64,000 nt of DNA from Thiocapsa imhoffii (GTDB lineage Bacteria; Pseudomonadota; Gammaproteobacteria; Chromatiales; Chromatiaceae), in contig NZ_NRSD01000006.1 of NCBI RefSeq assembly GCF_016583985.1, positions 124,001 to 188,000 on the forward strand. Direction: 5' to 3'. Made by a program: the position numbers and the translations under genes. Positions 1 through 8,839 of the stretch are shown in pieces (the stretch's first letter is position 1; every line of letters starts with the position of its first letter). Under the pieces are notes generated by a model. It saw only the letters and a list, made by a program, of their open reading frames with translations. It did no database searches and was not told the origin of the DNA.

Positions 1-675
1 GTCGAGGCGCCCGCGACCCCTCTCCCACACCGTCGCCCCCTGTCGTTGATGCAGCATCAGGCCAGCCGGATGACCTCCATCATCGACGATCTCTTGACCC
101 TCTCCCGTCTCGAGATGCAAGAGCGCCCGGAGCGGCTCGAACCGATCGACATCCCTGATGAGCTGACACTGACGCTGCAAGACGCCCAGGCCCTGAGCCA
201 GGGTCGCCATCATTTCGTCACCGAGATCGACGAGGATCTGCTGCTGTTCGGCAATCAACCCGAATTGCGCAGCGCCTTCTCCAATCTGATCTTCAATGCG
301 GTCAAACACACCCCGGAGGGAACCGAAATCCGGGTGTCCTGGAAACGCACACCCGATGGGCCCGAACTCTGTGTCCGCGATCGTGGCCAGGGGATCGAAC
401 CGGAATTCCTCCCCCGACTGACCGAGCGTTTCTTTCGCGTGGACAAAGCCCGCTCGCGCGAATCAGGTGGAACCGGGCTGGGTCTCGCCATCGTGAAGCA
501 CATCATGAATCGTCATGATGCCCGGTTGCTGATCTGGAGCGAGGTCGGTGAAGGCACGGCCTTCACCTGTGTCTTTGCGGGCAACCGCGCCCTCACCCGC
601 CCCCTCGGGGCCAATGATCCAGCACCCATCAGCCGAATGGTCCCGCGAGGGATAAACAAGGCCGCGTCAGGATAG
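1..675 (+). CDS. phoR: Phosphate-regulon-type sensor histidine kinase, C-terminal part (5' end outside window)
   Basis: The reading frame is already open at base 1, so this is the last ~224 residues of a membrane sensor kinase. It begins near the end of the dimerisation/phosphoacceptor domain (IIDDLLTLSRLE, typical of PhoR). The ATPase domain follows: an N box (NLIFNAVKHTPEG), a G1 box (DRGQGIEP), an F box (ERFFRVDKARSR) and a G2 box (GGTGLGLAIVKHI). The phosphoacceptor histidine and the transmembrane part lie upstream of the window. In the PhoR family the kinase phosphorylates PhoB when phosphate is scarce. The PhoR assignment rests on the LTLSRLE motif and kinase type; phoB would be expected just upstream but is not visible. 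It converges on ihfB across about 150 bases without a clear terminator. Confidence 0.8.
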   Translation, partial: VEAPATPLPHRRPLSLMQHQASRMTSIIDDLLTLSRLEMQERPERLEPIDIPDELTLTLQDAQALSQGRHHFVTEIDEDLLLFGNQPELRSAFSNLIFNAVKHTPEGTEIRVSWKRTPDGPELCVRDRGQGIEPEFLPRLTERFFRVDKARSRESGGTGLGLAIVKHIMNRHDARLLIWSEVGEGTAFTCVFAGNRALTRPLGANDPAPISRMVPRGINKAASG

Positions 676-828
676 AGCGGATCGACCGCACGGTTGCAGC
701 GCGGTGTGGGAACAGGCGAGTGGATCCGTGGGGGGTGGCGACTGCGGCCGCTCAATCACCTGGAGACCGACCGAGCGGTGCGGGTGCCGGCGGCGTCCGC
801 TCGATGCGATCTGATCAGTGAGGCGGGA

Positions 829-1170
829 TCAGCGTGAGGACGCGACGAGCGGAATGGGATCGTCCGCCAAGTCCTCGCGCTCATTCTGGAACGCGTGATT
901 GACACGATCGCGCAACTCCTTGCCCGGTTTGAAGTGCGGGACGTGTTTGCCGGCCAAGGCCACAGCATCACCTGTCTTAGGGTTACGCCCGATACGGGGC
1001 GGACGATAGTGCAAGGAGAAACTGCCGAAACCTCGGATTTCGATCCGTTCCCCCGTGGCCAGCGAACTGCTCATCCGCTCCAGGATCTTGCGCACGGCTT
1101 CCTCGACATCCTTGTAGGGGAGATGGTCCTGTGCCGCGGCCAGGACCTCGATCAGCTCTGATTTCGTCAT
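829..1170 (-). CDS. ihfB: Integration host factor subunit beta
   Basis: This 113-residue DNA-bending protein of the HU/IHF family would pair with IHF-alpha to bend DNA in recombination, replication and promoter control. It starts [10 protein letters not shown] and carries [14 protein letters not shown] and the beta-arm motif GRNPKTGD, whose proline inserts between base pairs. The frame is open further upstream, but the ATG at 1170 is preferred because it matches the family N-terminus and has a CTGGAG ribosome site. The protein is about 18 residues longer than E. coli IhfB, through an acidic/polar C-terminal tail. It lies 87 bases downstream of rpsA, the usual gammaproteobacterial order, and may be co-transcribed with it. 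Confidence 0.95.
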   Translation of the reverse strand: MTKSELIEVLAAAQDHLPYKDVEEAVRKILERMSSSLATGERIEIRGFGSFSLHYRPPRIGRNPKTGDAVALAGKHVPHFKPGKELRDRVNHAFQNEREDLADDPIPLVASSR

Positions 1171-1257
1171 GGTATCGACTCCAGGAGAAACAAGGCGGGG
1201 CCACCACCGCGGCCCCGTTTCATAGACAGACGTCACACAACAACCAACACGTCAGGA

Positions 1258-2937
1258 TCAGTTCCCGCGTTGTGCTTCTTCCATCTGCTCCTTGAGGAGA
1301 TCACCAAGCGTGGTCGCGGTGGACGCATCACGAGAGTAACCCTTGATCGCGGCCTGCTCCTCTTCGACGTCCTTAGCCTTCATGGACAGCGAAATAGTCC
1401 GATTTTTGCGATCGACGCCGAGGAACTTGGCCTCGACCTCTTCCCCGGGCTTGAGCACCGAGCGCGCATCCTCGATGCGATCGCGGGAAATCTCGGAGGC
1501 ACGCAAGTAACCTTCGACGCCATCGGCCAGAGCAATGGTTGCGCCCTTCGGATCGACCTCGATCACGGTTCCCGTGACCACGCTGCCCTTCTCGTGCAAG
1601 GCCACGAAGCTGGAGAAGGGATCCTTGTCCAACTGCTTCACACCCAGTGAGATCCGCTCCCGCTCGGGATCGACGGAGAGCACCACGGTTTCGAGTTCAT
1701 CGCCCTTCTTATAGCGACGCAGTGCCTGCTCGCCCGATTCATCCCAGGAGATGTCGGACAGATGCACCAGTCCATCGATGCCGCCATCGAGTCCGATGAA
1801 GATGCCGAAGTCGGTGATCGACTTGATCTTCCCGGAGACATGGTCGCCCTTCTTATGGGTGGCGGCGAACTCATCCCAGGGGTTCATGGCGCACTGCTTG
1901 ATGCCGAGCGAGATGCGGCGCCGCTCCTCGTCGATATCCAGCACCATGACCTCGACCTCGTCACCGAGGGCGACCACCTTGCTCGGATGGATGTTCTTGT
2001 TGGTCCAATCCATCTCGGAGACATGGACCAGACCCTCGACACCCTCCTCGATCTCGACGAAGCAGCCGTAGTCGGCGATGTTGGTGACCTTACCGAAGAC
2101 GCGGGTGCTCTCGGGATAGCGACGCGAGATGTTGACCCAGGGGTCCTCGCCCATCTGCTTGAGACCGAGCGAGACACGCTGCCGCTCACGGTCGAACTTG
2201 AGCACCTTGACGGTGACCTCGTCGCCGATCTCGACCACCTCGGAGGGATGTTTGACACGACGCCAAGCCATGTCCGTGATGTGCAGCAGGCCATCGATGC
2301 CGCCCAGATCCAAGAAGGCGCCGTAGTCGGTCAGGTTCTTGACGATCCCCTTGACCTCCATACCCTCCTCGAGATTCTTCAGGAGCTGTTCGCGCTCGGC
2401 GCTGTACTCCTCCTCCACCACGGCGCGGCGCGAGACCACCACGTTGTTCCGCTTGCGGTCGAGCTTGATGACCTTGAATTCCTGCTCCTTGCCTTCGAGG
2501 TAGGTGGTATCACGCACCGGACGCACGTCGACCAATGATCCCGGCAAGAAGGCCCGCACGGTTCCCAGGTCGACGGTGAACCCGCCCTTGACCTTGCCGT
2601 TGATCATGCCCTTGACCGTATCGGCGGCCTCGAAGGCCTTTTCCAGATGGTCCCATGCGGCGAAGCGCTTTGCCTTTTCGCGAGACAGACGCGTGACACC
2701 GAAGCCATCCTCGACGGCATCGAGTGCAACCTCGACGTCATCGCCGACCGCCACCTCGAGCTGCCCATCCGGGCCGATGAATTGGTTTCGTGGAACGACG
2801 CCCTCGGACTTGAGGCCCGCGTTGATCACCACATTGTCGGACGTGATCTCGATCACGGTCCCGATAACGATGGTCCCCGGCTGCAGCTGGGTGGTGATCA
2901 GACTTTGTTCAAAGAGTTCGGCAAAGCTTTCGGTCAT
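1258..2937 (-). CDS. rpsA: 30S ribosomal protein S1
   Basis: This 559-residue protein matches the normal S1 length and contains six S1 RNA-binding repeats. The first two bind the ribosome; the last four bind mRNA and have clear repeat cores such as [20 protein letters not shown] and [20 protein letters not shown]1 recruits mRNAs with weak ribosome sites to the 30S subunit. The ATG at 2937 ([13 protein letters not shown]) is chosen over an upstream in-frame codon because it matches the conserved N-terminus. cmk lies upstream and ihfB downstream. S1 represses its own translation in enterobacteria through a structured leader, and a GC-rich hairpin lies in the corresponding leader here. Confidence 0.97.
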   Translation of the reverse strand: MTESFAELFEQSLITTQLQPGTIVIGTVIEITSDNVVINAGLKSEGVVPRNQFIGPDGQLEVAVGDDVEVALDAVEDGFGVTRLSREKAKRFAAWDHLEKAFEAADTVKGMINGKVKGGFTVDLGTVRAFLPGSLVDVRPVRDTTYLEGKEQEFKVIKLDRKRNNVVVSRRAVVEEEYSAEREQLLKNLEEGMEVKGIVKNLTDYGAFLDLGGIDGLLHITDMAWRRVKHPSEVVEIGDEVTVKVLKFDRERQRVSLGLKQMGEDPWVNISRRYPESTRVFGKVTNIADYGCFVEIEEGVEGLVHVSEMDWTNKNIHPSKVVALGDEVEVMVLDIDEERRRISLGIKQCAMNPWDEFAATHKKGDHVSGKIKSITDFGIFIGLDGGIDGLVHLSDISWDESGEQALRRYKKGDELETVVLSVDPERERISLGVKQLDKDPFSSFVALHEKGSVVTGTVIEVDPKGATIALADGVEGYLRASEISRDRIEDARSVLKPGEEVEAKFLGVDRKNRTISLSMKAKDVEEEQAAIKGYSRDASTATTLGDLLKEQMEEAQRGN

Positions 2938-3009
2938 GAGATGAAATGATCCTGAATACGGCGCGCTGACCCGTTCCATTCGGGACGAGGGAGATGAATG
3001 TCATGAATA

Positions 3010-3032
3010 GGCCGGCGCATTCGGCGCCGGCC
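3010..3032 (-). promoter_or_regulatory. GC-rich hairpin in the cmk-rpsA intergenic leader
   Basis: A perfect 9-base-pair inverted repeat (GGCCGGCGC / GCGCCGGCC) with a 5-base loop lies between the cmk stop and the rpsA start. No T-run follows on the minus strand, so it does not look like an intrinsic terminator. Its position fits a leader structure or an attenuating or processing hairpin for rpsA; that role is inferred from the known S1 autoregulation in E. coli. Confidence 0.4.
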
Positions 3033-3081
3033 CGACCATGCCGGCAGGCGCACGCCCTTCGCGGGCAGCGCTGTCGGCCTT

Positions 3082-3762
3082 CTACGAGACCAGTTCCGGG
3101 AAGACGCGCCTCACCTCTTCCAGGACCCGATCGAGCACTTCTTCAATGGACATCGCACTTGAATCGATCAGGATCGCATCCTCGGCGGCACGCAAGGGGG
3201 CCACGGGGCGACTGCGATCACGCGCGTCACGCTCGGCGATCTCCATCACAAGGTCGGGGAGGTTAGCATCCATTCCCTTTCCTTTCAACTGTTTATATCG
3301 ACGATCCGCGCGCACTTCAGCACTGGCGTCGAGAAAAATCTTCAATGGGGCCTGTGGAAAAACAACGGTACCCATGTCCCGTCCGTCGGCCACCAAGCCC
3401 GGCGGACGCGCCCGTGCGCGCTGCCAGTCGAGCAAGGCCGCGCGCACCGGCGGATGCGCCGCCACCCGCGAGGCCGCCTGGCCCGCCTGTTCGGTGCGAA
3501 TCGCCTCGGTGACGTCGTCCTCGGCAAGCCACACCCGGCCCGCGCGGAAGTGAACCGGCAGCGCGCCAGCAAGATGGGCGACGGCCGCGGCATCCGTCAG
3601 CGCCAGCCCCTGGCGCTGCGCCGCCAGGCCGAGGACGCGATAAAGGGCGCCACTGTCGAGACAATGCCAGCCGAGCCGCTCGGCCAGTTGCTCGGCCAAG
3701 GTCCCCTTACCGGTTCCGGAAGGCCCGTCGATGGTCACCAGGCGCGCACGAGCGTCCATCAT
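3082..3762 (-). CDS. cmk: Cytidylate kinase
   Basis: This 226-residue cytosolic kinase phosphorylates CMP and dCMP with ATP. It shows the P-loop GPSGTGKGT near residue 13, the CMP-binding DGRDMGTVVFP segment, the RRYKQLKGKG basic stretch and the lid-like ERDARDRSR. Its ATG overlaps the aroA stop as ATGA, indicating translational coupling. rpsA follows after 144 bases. The order aroA-cmk-rpsA-ihfB is the classic gammaproteobacterial arrangement. Confidence 0.95.
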   Translation of the reverse strand: MMDARARLVTIDGPSGTGKGTLAEQLAERLGWHCLDSGALYRVLGLAAQRQGLALTDAAAVAHLAGALPVHFRAGRVWLAEDDVTEAIRTEQAGQAASRVAAHPPVRAALLDWQRARARPPGLVADGRDMGTVVFPQAPLKIFLDASAEVRADRRYKQLKGKGMDANLPDLVMEIAERDARDRSRPVAPLRAAEDAILIDSSAMSIEEVLDRVLEEVRRVFPELVS

Positions 3763-5105
3763 GCCTGATGCTCATGGATGTCCAACCCCACGCTGGCCGC
3801 GAGATCGACAAATCCGGGAAACGAGGTCCGCACGTTCGCGCAATCACGGATCGCGATCGGCCCTTGAGCACGCAGTGCGGCCATCGCGAAGGACATGGCA
3901 ATGCGATGATCCCCGTGAGTCTCGATGGCCTCATGCCGTCCAGTCGTGTCCGCCTCGGTCGAACCGAAGGTGCCACCCTGGATGCGCATCCCATCCGGCA
4001 GCGTTTCGACCGCGATGCCGAGTCGGGTGAGACCGTCCGCCATCACCTGGATGCGATCGCTCTCCTTCACCCGCAACTCCTCCGCCCCGGTCAGCAGCGT
4101 CTCACCCTCGGCACAGGCCGCAGCAATGAAGATGGCTGGCAGTTCATCAATCGCTAGTGGCACCTGATCGACCGGGATGCGAATCCCGCGCAGCCGCGCA
4201 TGGCGCACCCGGATGTCCGCGACCGGTTCACCGCCCGCCAGACGTCGCTCGAGGAGTTCGATATCCCCCCCCATGGCACGGAGAATGTTAATCACCCCTA
4301 CCCGCGTCGGATTGATTCCAACCCCCTCGAGCAAGAGATCCGAATCCGGCGCGATACTGGCGCCCACGAGAAAAAAGGCCGCCGAGGAGATGTCCGCCGG
4401 AATCGACAGGCGACAGCCGGTGAGCCGCCCACCACCGGTCAGACAGACGCGAGCCGCGCGACGCCGCACCGAGTAGCCAAAGGCAGTCAACATCCGCTCG
4501 GTGTGGTCGCGGGTCGGGGCCGGCTCGGTCACACAGGTCTCGCCCGTGGCATAGAGACCGGCCAAAAGCAGGCTCGACTTGACCTGAGCGCTCGCGACCG
4601 GCATCGGATAATCGATGCCCTGGAGCCCGGTGGTCGGCTCTAGGGTCAAGGGGGCGGTGCCGGCGGGCGTCGTGCCGATGCGCGCGCCCATCGCGCTCAG
4701 CGGTTCGGTGACCCGACGCATCGGCCGCTTCGAGAGGGAGTCATCACCGACCAGCGTGACGGGAAAGGACTGACCCGCCAGCAAGCCCGCGAGCAAACGC
4801 ATGGAGGTCCCGGAATTGCCCATATCGAGCGGACGATCACTGGCCCGCAGTCCCCGCAGGCCGACACCCCGGACCCACACCTGCCCCTGGTCTGGTCCCT
4901 CGATCCGCACCCCCATGCGCCGAAACGCATGCAGGGTCGCCAGCGCATCGGCGCCCTCGAGGAATCCGCTGATCCGCGTCTCGCCCTCCGCGATCGCCGC
5001 CAGCATGATGGACCGATGCGAAATCGATTTGTCGCCCGGCACGCGCAAGCGTCCGCGCAAACGACCCCCTGGCTCAACCAGGTAACGGAGATCCAATTGT
5101 CCCAA
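3759..5105 (-). CDS. aroA: 3-phosphoshikimate 1-carboxyvinyltransferase (EPSP synthase), class II-like
   Basis: This enzyme joins shikimate-3-phosphate and phosphoenolpyruvate in the shikimate pathway. The 448-residue sequence has GDKSISHRSIML, GNSGTSMRLLAG, ELRVKESDRIQVMADG and DHRIAMSFA. It carries the four short motifs used to define class II enzymes: GDKS, SAQVK, RDHTE and NPTR. A TTG start at 5105 is chosen: a stop lies 14 codons upstream with no ATG or GTG between, and GAGGA precedes the TTG at good spacing. The gene is first in the aroA-cmk-rpsA(-ihfB) run and overlaps cmk by four bases. Function is firm; class II assignment rests on motifs only. Confidence 0.95.
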   Translation of the reverse strand: MGQLDLRYLVEPGGRLRGRLRVPGDKSISHRSIMLAAIAEGETRISGFLEGADALATLHAFRRMGVRIEGPDQGQVWVRGVGLRGLRASDRPLDMGNSGTSMRLLAGLLAGQSFPVTLVGDDSLSKRPMRRVTEPLSAMGARIGTTPAGTAPLTLEPTTGLQGIDYPMPVASAQVKSSLLLAGLYATGETCVTEPAPTRDHTERMLTAFGYSVRRRAARVCLTGGGRLTGCRLSIPADISSAAFFLVGASIAPDSDLLLEGVGINPTRVGVINILRAMGGDIELLERRLAGGEPVADIRVRHARLRGIRIPVDQVPLAIDELPAIFIAAACAEGETLLTGAEELRVKESDRIQVMADGLTRLGIAVETLPDGMRIQGGTFGSTEADTTGRHEAIETHGDHRIAMSFAMAALRAQGPIAIRDCANVRTSFPGFVDLAASVGLDIHEHQA

Positions 5106-5146
5106 CGTGACGTCCTCGCGCGCGACCGAGCACTGGAAAACCGGTT

Positions 5147-5175
5147 ATCTTAGTCGTGCGTCTGGTATTGGTAAA
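5147..5175 (-). promoter_or_regulatory. Candidate sigma-70 promoter for the aroA operon
   Basis: On the minus strand, TTTACC (5170-5175) and TAAGAT (5147-5152) are separated by exactly 17 bases, each matching the consensus at four of six positions. The pair sits about 42 bases upstream of the aroA TTG in the aroA/yhbY divergent gap. Strength and use are inferred. Confidence 0.35.
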
Positions 5176-5251
5176 CTACCCGATGATGCACGCCCATGAT
5201 CTGTGGCGGAGCCCACCCAACCTTCCGTGTCCACCAACGAATCACGACATC

Positions 5252-5554
5252 ATGCCGATCACGACCAAACAAAAACGCTGGCTGAAGCAGCAAACTCATC
5301 ATCTGAAGCCCGTCGTCACGGTCGGTCAGCATGGTCTGACCGATGCGGTCCTGGCGGAACTCGAGCAGGCCCTGGCTCATCATGAACTGCTGAAGGTGAA
5401 GGTCAGTGCCGGTGACCGCACCGAGCGCGACGCCGCCATCACCGAGATCTGCGAGCACACCGGCGCGCTCCTGATCGGGCGCATCGGCCATATCGCCTCG
5501 TTTTATCGCCACAATCCGCGGAAGCGCGACCCCTTGGCCCTGCAGGATGGCTGA
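5252..5554 (+). CDS. yhbY: YhbY-family (CRM domain) ribosome assembly RNA-binding protein
   Basis: This 100-residue protein is a single CRS1/YhbY (CRM) domain, close to the 97 residues of E. coli YhbY, which associates with pre-50S particles. Recognisable parts are LTTKQKRWLK-like MPITTKQKRWLKQQ, the LKPVVTVGQHGLTDAVL segment, ELLKVKVSAGDR, and the GALLIGRIGHIASFYR strand-turn that resembles the family GxxG RNA-binding region. The ATG at 5252 is preferred to in-frame codons upstream because it matches the family start. It is divergent from aroA and convergent with the DUF368 gene. Confidence 0.9.
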   Translation: MPITTKQKRWLKQQTHHLKPVVTVGQHGLTDAVLAELEQALAHHELLKVKVSAGDRTERDAAITEICEHTGALLIGRIGHIASFYRHNPRKRDPLALQDG

Positions 5555-5673
5555 CGCGGATGGCTTCGAAGGGAGCCTGAAGCGCCCCCGGCCCGACCAC
5601 GGGGGTGCGGCGATCTGGCGTGATCCGATCGGGCCTGATCCGCGGTCGGAGCACCAGCGGGCGCGGCGCCGCC

Positions 5674-6639
5674 TCAGTGCGCTTCGGGTTGCGGGCCGAA
5701 CCGATCGAACGCCAACACCAGCAGGAACCCCAGCAGACAGGCGATCAGCACCCCCAGCACCAAGGGATCGCCATCATAGTTCGCGGGCAGCACATTGACC
5801 TCCGAGAGGATCTTCGCGGGGGTCACGCCATCCGCTGCCAACACCACCTGCCCCGAGTGGTCCCGCAGCCAATCGCTCGGGTTGCGCCAGGGATAGAGCT
5901 TGTTCAGCGAACCGACCAAAAAACCTGTCAGGAGCGCCAGCGTGAGGCTGCGATACCGTTTGAAGGTCCAGGACAGGATCCGCGACATCGTCATGAGTCC
6001 GACCAGACACCCCAAGGCGAACACCGCGAGCGTGATCAGCTTATCGAGCGAAAAACTCACCAGTAGACCCTTCAGGGTGTCTTGGATGATGAACTGATAC
6101 ATCCCCAGCAAGAGCAGCATAAAGCTCCCGGAGATCCCCGGCAGGATGAGCGCGGAGATGGCGATCGCACCGCACAGGAACACGAACCAGAGTGCATCGT
6201 TGCCGCTCGCCGGCGAGAGCAGCGTCACCAGGAAGGCCCCCACCGCGCCCAGGACGAACAGCGCCCACTCACGCCAACCATGCCGCTCGATCCGCCGTCC
6301 CATATAGAGGATCGACGCCAGGATGAGACCGCAGAAGAACCCCCAAATGAGGGGCGGATAATGATCGAGGAGCCAGGAGACGCCAAAGACCCCGAGCAGG
6401 ATCCCGATCGCCATCCCCAGCAGCAGCCAGGTCAAAAAGGCGCCATCGATCGCGCCCCAGACGCCGGCCAAACCGGCCCGCCGTGACACGCCGAGAAGAC
6501 TGGGACCGAAGGCCTTCACCGCATTGATGAGGCGCTCGTAGATTCCGGTAATGAAGGCGATGGTGCCACCCGAGACACCGGGAATCACCTCCGCGACCCC
6601 CATGGCCGCGCCTTTCAACAGCAGGCTGAACCGCGACAT
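5674..6639 (-). CDS. popT: DUF368 membrane protein, probable undecaprenyl-phosphate translocase
   Basis: This 321-residue, very hydrophobic inner-membrane protein opens with the DUF368 signature GAAMGVAEVIPGVSGGTIA, and a second internal copy of the motif appears as ALILPGISGSFMLLLLGMY. This two-fold repeat is typical of the family. Roughly eight to ten membrane segments can be read. DUF368 proteins (PopT) were reported in 2022 to return undecaprenyl phosphate across the membrane for cell-wall synthesis; the symbol is transferred from that work. The ATG at 6639 follows GGGGAGTGACG, a strong ribosome site. It lies downstream of the Bat operon on the same strand, 107 bases after batD. Confidence 0.85.
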   Translation of the reverse strand: MSRFSLLLKGAAMGVAEVIPGVSGGTIAFITGIYERLINAVKAFGPSLLGVSRRAGLAGVWGAIDGAFLTWLLLGMAIGILLGVFGVSWLLDHYPPLIWGFFCGLILASILYMGRRIERHGWREWALFVLGAVGAFLVTLLSPASGNDALWFVFLCGAIAISALILPGISGSFMLLLLGMYQFIIQDTLKGLLVSFSLDKLITLAVFALGCLVGLMTMSRILSWTFKRYRSLTLALLTGFLVGSLNKLYPWRNPSDWLRDHSGQVVLAADGVTPAKILSEVNVLPANYDGDPLVLGVLIACLLGFLLVLAFDRFGPQPEAH

Positions 6640-6746
6640 CGTCACTCCCCTCGTCCATTCGCACCGTTTGATCCCTGACATCTTCTCATCCGCTGCGTGA
6701 CGACGAAAGGGCCAGGACGGCAACACGCGCCGCGTCGCCCGGGCGC

Positions 6747-8660
6747 TCAGCGCGCGGAGGGATAGAGCGCGGGCAACACGGCCGACTCAGGCGACGTGAC
6801 CGGTGCGGTCAGCGCACGCAATCGTGGCTCGAGCACGCGCCACGCCAAAGGGCCGTCCCAGTCCTGCCCGTCGCGGTCCAGCTCCGAACGCTCGGCATAG
6901 ATCTGACGATCCAGTTCCAGCAGGATCCGCATGGCCTCGGCATCCGCCAGACGCTCACCGAGCGCGGCTAGCCCCCGGGGGGCCGCCGATCCCCATTGCA
7001 ACCGCGCCCACTCGAGCAGGGCCGCGCGCGCGGCCCGTGGATCATGGACCAGGCAGGCCCGCTCAATCGCGCCGCGAGCATGACCCGGCGACCCGCTCAG
7101 CGAGCGCGTGCGCGGATCACCTGCATCGCCCCGCCCACGCCACACCTTCTCACGCACCAGCGTCAGCAGCCACCCGCCTGCGAGCACGGCGGCGATACCA
7201 GGCCAGAGCCAATCCGCGAGACGGGCTTGAGACTGCCGCGAACCAGCCGACTCGCCCCCCCCGGGCCCCGCCGAGGACGTCGGTTCGAGCGGCTGGAGTG
7301 CATCGCCCGCCGCCTGCGCGCGGTCCCGATCGGCACCGGGCGCGGCCGTGACCTCGATCCGGCGCGCCGGGATCACGGCCACCCGCGGTTCATCGGTCCG
7401 GGTATCCCACCAGGGCACGCGGACCTCGGGCAGGGTGAAGATCCCGTCCTGGACCGGCATCATCGCGACCTCGAGTGTTTGGAGCGCAACCGGCGCGCTC
7501 TGTCCAGGCAGATCCTCGACCGCCACCTGATCGGGATAGGACTGGATTCCCGCGACCGCCGCCAGTTCCAAGGGGGGCAGTTGCGCCGCGGTGAGCCCAC
7601 GCGCCGTCAGGGTGACGACCCGTGTCACGGGTTCACCCACCGTGAAGCTGGGGGTCGTTGGAACCCACTCCTCGGTGAGTTCGAGCGACTCGGCCGGCAA
7701 CCAGGGCGAGCTCGCCCCGTCCGGCTGGGGACGAATCGTGACCTCGACATCGGCGGCGCGCTCGAACAGACGCCGGCCGGGAGGAACCATCGTCAGCCCG
7801 GCAAAGGGCGCGCCTGCGAACAAGCGATCGCGATCCGCCCCGGATCGCTGCGCTCCCCGCTGTTCCATCACGGCGTCCAAGCGCGGGCCACGAATCTCCA
7901 AGGAGCCGCTTTGAAAGGGCACAATCAAGAAGCGGCGCTCGATCACCTGATAGCGCTCACCATCGACCATCTCGGAAAAGCCGGCGTCCTCGCCGAGACG
8001 CTCGATGCTCGCCCCGACGACCACCGGGTCGGACAGCGTCGCCCGTTGCAAGGGTTCGCTGAAGTAGATGCGCACGACATATTGAAACGGCTGCTGCACG
8101 TAGGGCTGTGCGTTCTCAACCGACGCCACGACAAAGAGTGGGCGTGGGCGGTCGGTCTCCGCGCCCGGCCCGGCCAACTCCGCCACCGTGATGGCGATGG
8201 CGTCACTCGCGACCCCGTCCCAGGTGAGCGGTGGGATCTCCAGCGTCCCAGAACGGACGGGCAAGAGTTCGAGGCTCAGTTCACGGGTGTGAGAGATCAC
8301 CCCACCGATCACGGTCATGCGCTCGCCCTGGCTGCGACCGAGGATCTCGAAATCAGGCTCGAGCGGGCTGAGATCGGGCTCGCCGCGGCCTCCCGCACCA
8401 TCGCGGATGAGGCGCAGGACAAAGGTCTCGTTGGCCGCAAGCTGGTGACGATCAACCTCGGCGCGCACCGTATCGGCCCAAGCGAGCCCGGTCGCGCTCA
8501 TCAGGCCCGCCAGCAGCAGAAGCCCACACAGAACCCGTCTGGCGGCTCGTTGCGTGACCCGCGCGATCGGCACGGAGTCCGGCCACCCCACCCATGCATG
8601 CTGGATCACCCACCCAAGCGGTCGTGGGGTTACGACCGGTGACAAGGCTTGCTGTTTCAT
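6747..8660 (-). CDS. batD: BatD-family periplasmic/membrane protein
   Basis: This protein of about 637 residues is the last member of the Bat (Bacteroides aerotolerance) operon. A hydrophobic stretch (VLCGLLLLAGLMSATGLAWA) near residues 44-63 acts as signal or anchor. A long beta-rich extracytoplasmic region follows, with the family-typical opening DTVRAEVDRHQLAANETF. One C-terminal membrane helix (WLWPGIAAVLAGGWLLTLV) precedes a cytoplasmic tail. The ATG at 8660 has AGGAG 11 bases away; a second ATG ten codons earlier is possible. The role in the family is poorly defined; it is thought to work with BatA/BatB at the membrane. Confidence 0.85.
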   Translation of the reverse strand: MKQQALSPVVTPRPLGWVIQHAWVGWPDSVPIARVTQRAARRVLCGLLLLAGLMSATGLAWADTVRAEVDRHQLAANETFVLRLIRDGAGGRGEPDLSPLEPDFEILGRSQGERMTVIGGVISHTRELSLELLPVRSGTLEIPPLTWDGVASDAIAITVAELAGPGAETDRPRPLFVVASVENAQPYVQQPFQYVVRIYFSEPLQRATLSDPVVVGASIERLGEDAGFSEMVDGERYQVIERRFLIVPFQSGSLEIRGPRLDAVMEQRGAQRSGADRDRLFAGAPFAGLTMVPPGRRLFERAADVEVTIRPQPDGASSPWLPAESLELTEEWVPTTPSFTVGEPVTRVVTLTARGLTAAQLPPLELAAVAGIQSYPDQVAVEDLPGQSAPVALQTLEVAMMPVQDGIFTLPEVRVPWWDTRTDEPRVAVIPARRIEVTAAPGADRDRAQAAGDALQPLEPTSSAGPGGGESAGSRQSQARLADWLWPGIAAVLAGGWLLTLVREKVWRGRGDAGDPRTRSLSGSPGHARGAIERACLVHDPRAARAALLEWARLQWGSAAPRGLAALGERLADAEAMRILLELDRQIYAERSELDRDGQDWDGPLAWRVLEPRLRALTAPVTSPESAVLPALYPSAR

Positions 8661-8839
8661 GAATGACACGCTCCTGTCCAGACCATCCATCCAACCTGCA
8701 ACAAGAGGATGCGCGGTTCGTTCGCGACGCGCGGCGCCACATGCGTGCGGTTGGTGCCCGCCGGGTAAACCACGAGCCGGCCGCCCACTCGGATATTCAT
8801 CAGGGGCAGCGCGACCCGGGGCGCCCCACCCCGCGCCCT

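Noticed and set aside
1762..2538. Plus-strand open frame opposite rpsA
   Set aside because: It lies entirely opposite S1 repeats and reads as repetitive acidic sequence created by the S1 codon pattern.
6996..8642. Long plus-strand open frame (548 codons) opposite batD
   Set aside because: It is the antisense of a well-supported gene in GC-rich DNA; its translation is rich in Arg, Pro and His without domains or a ribosome site.
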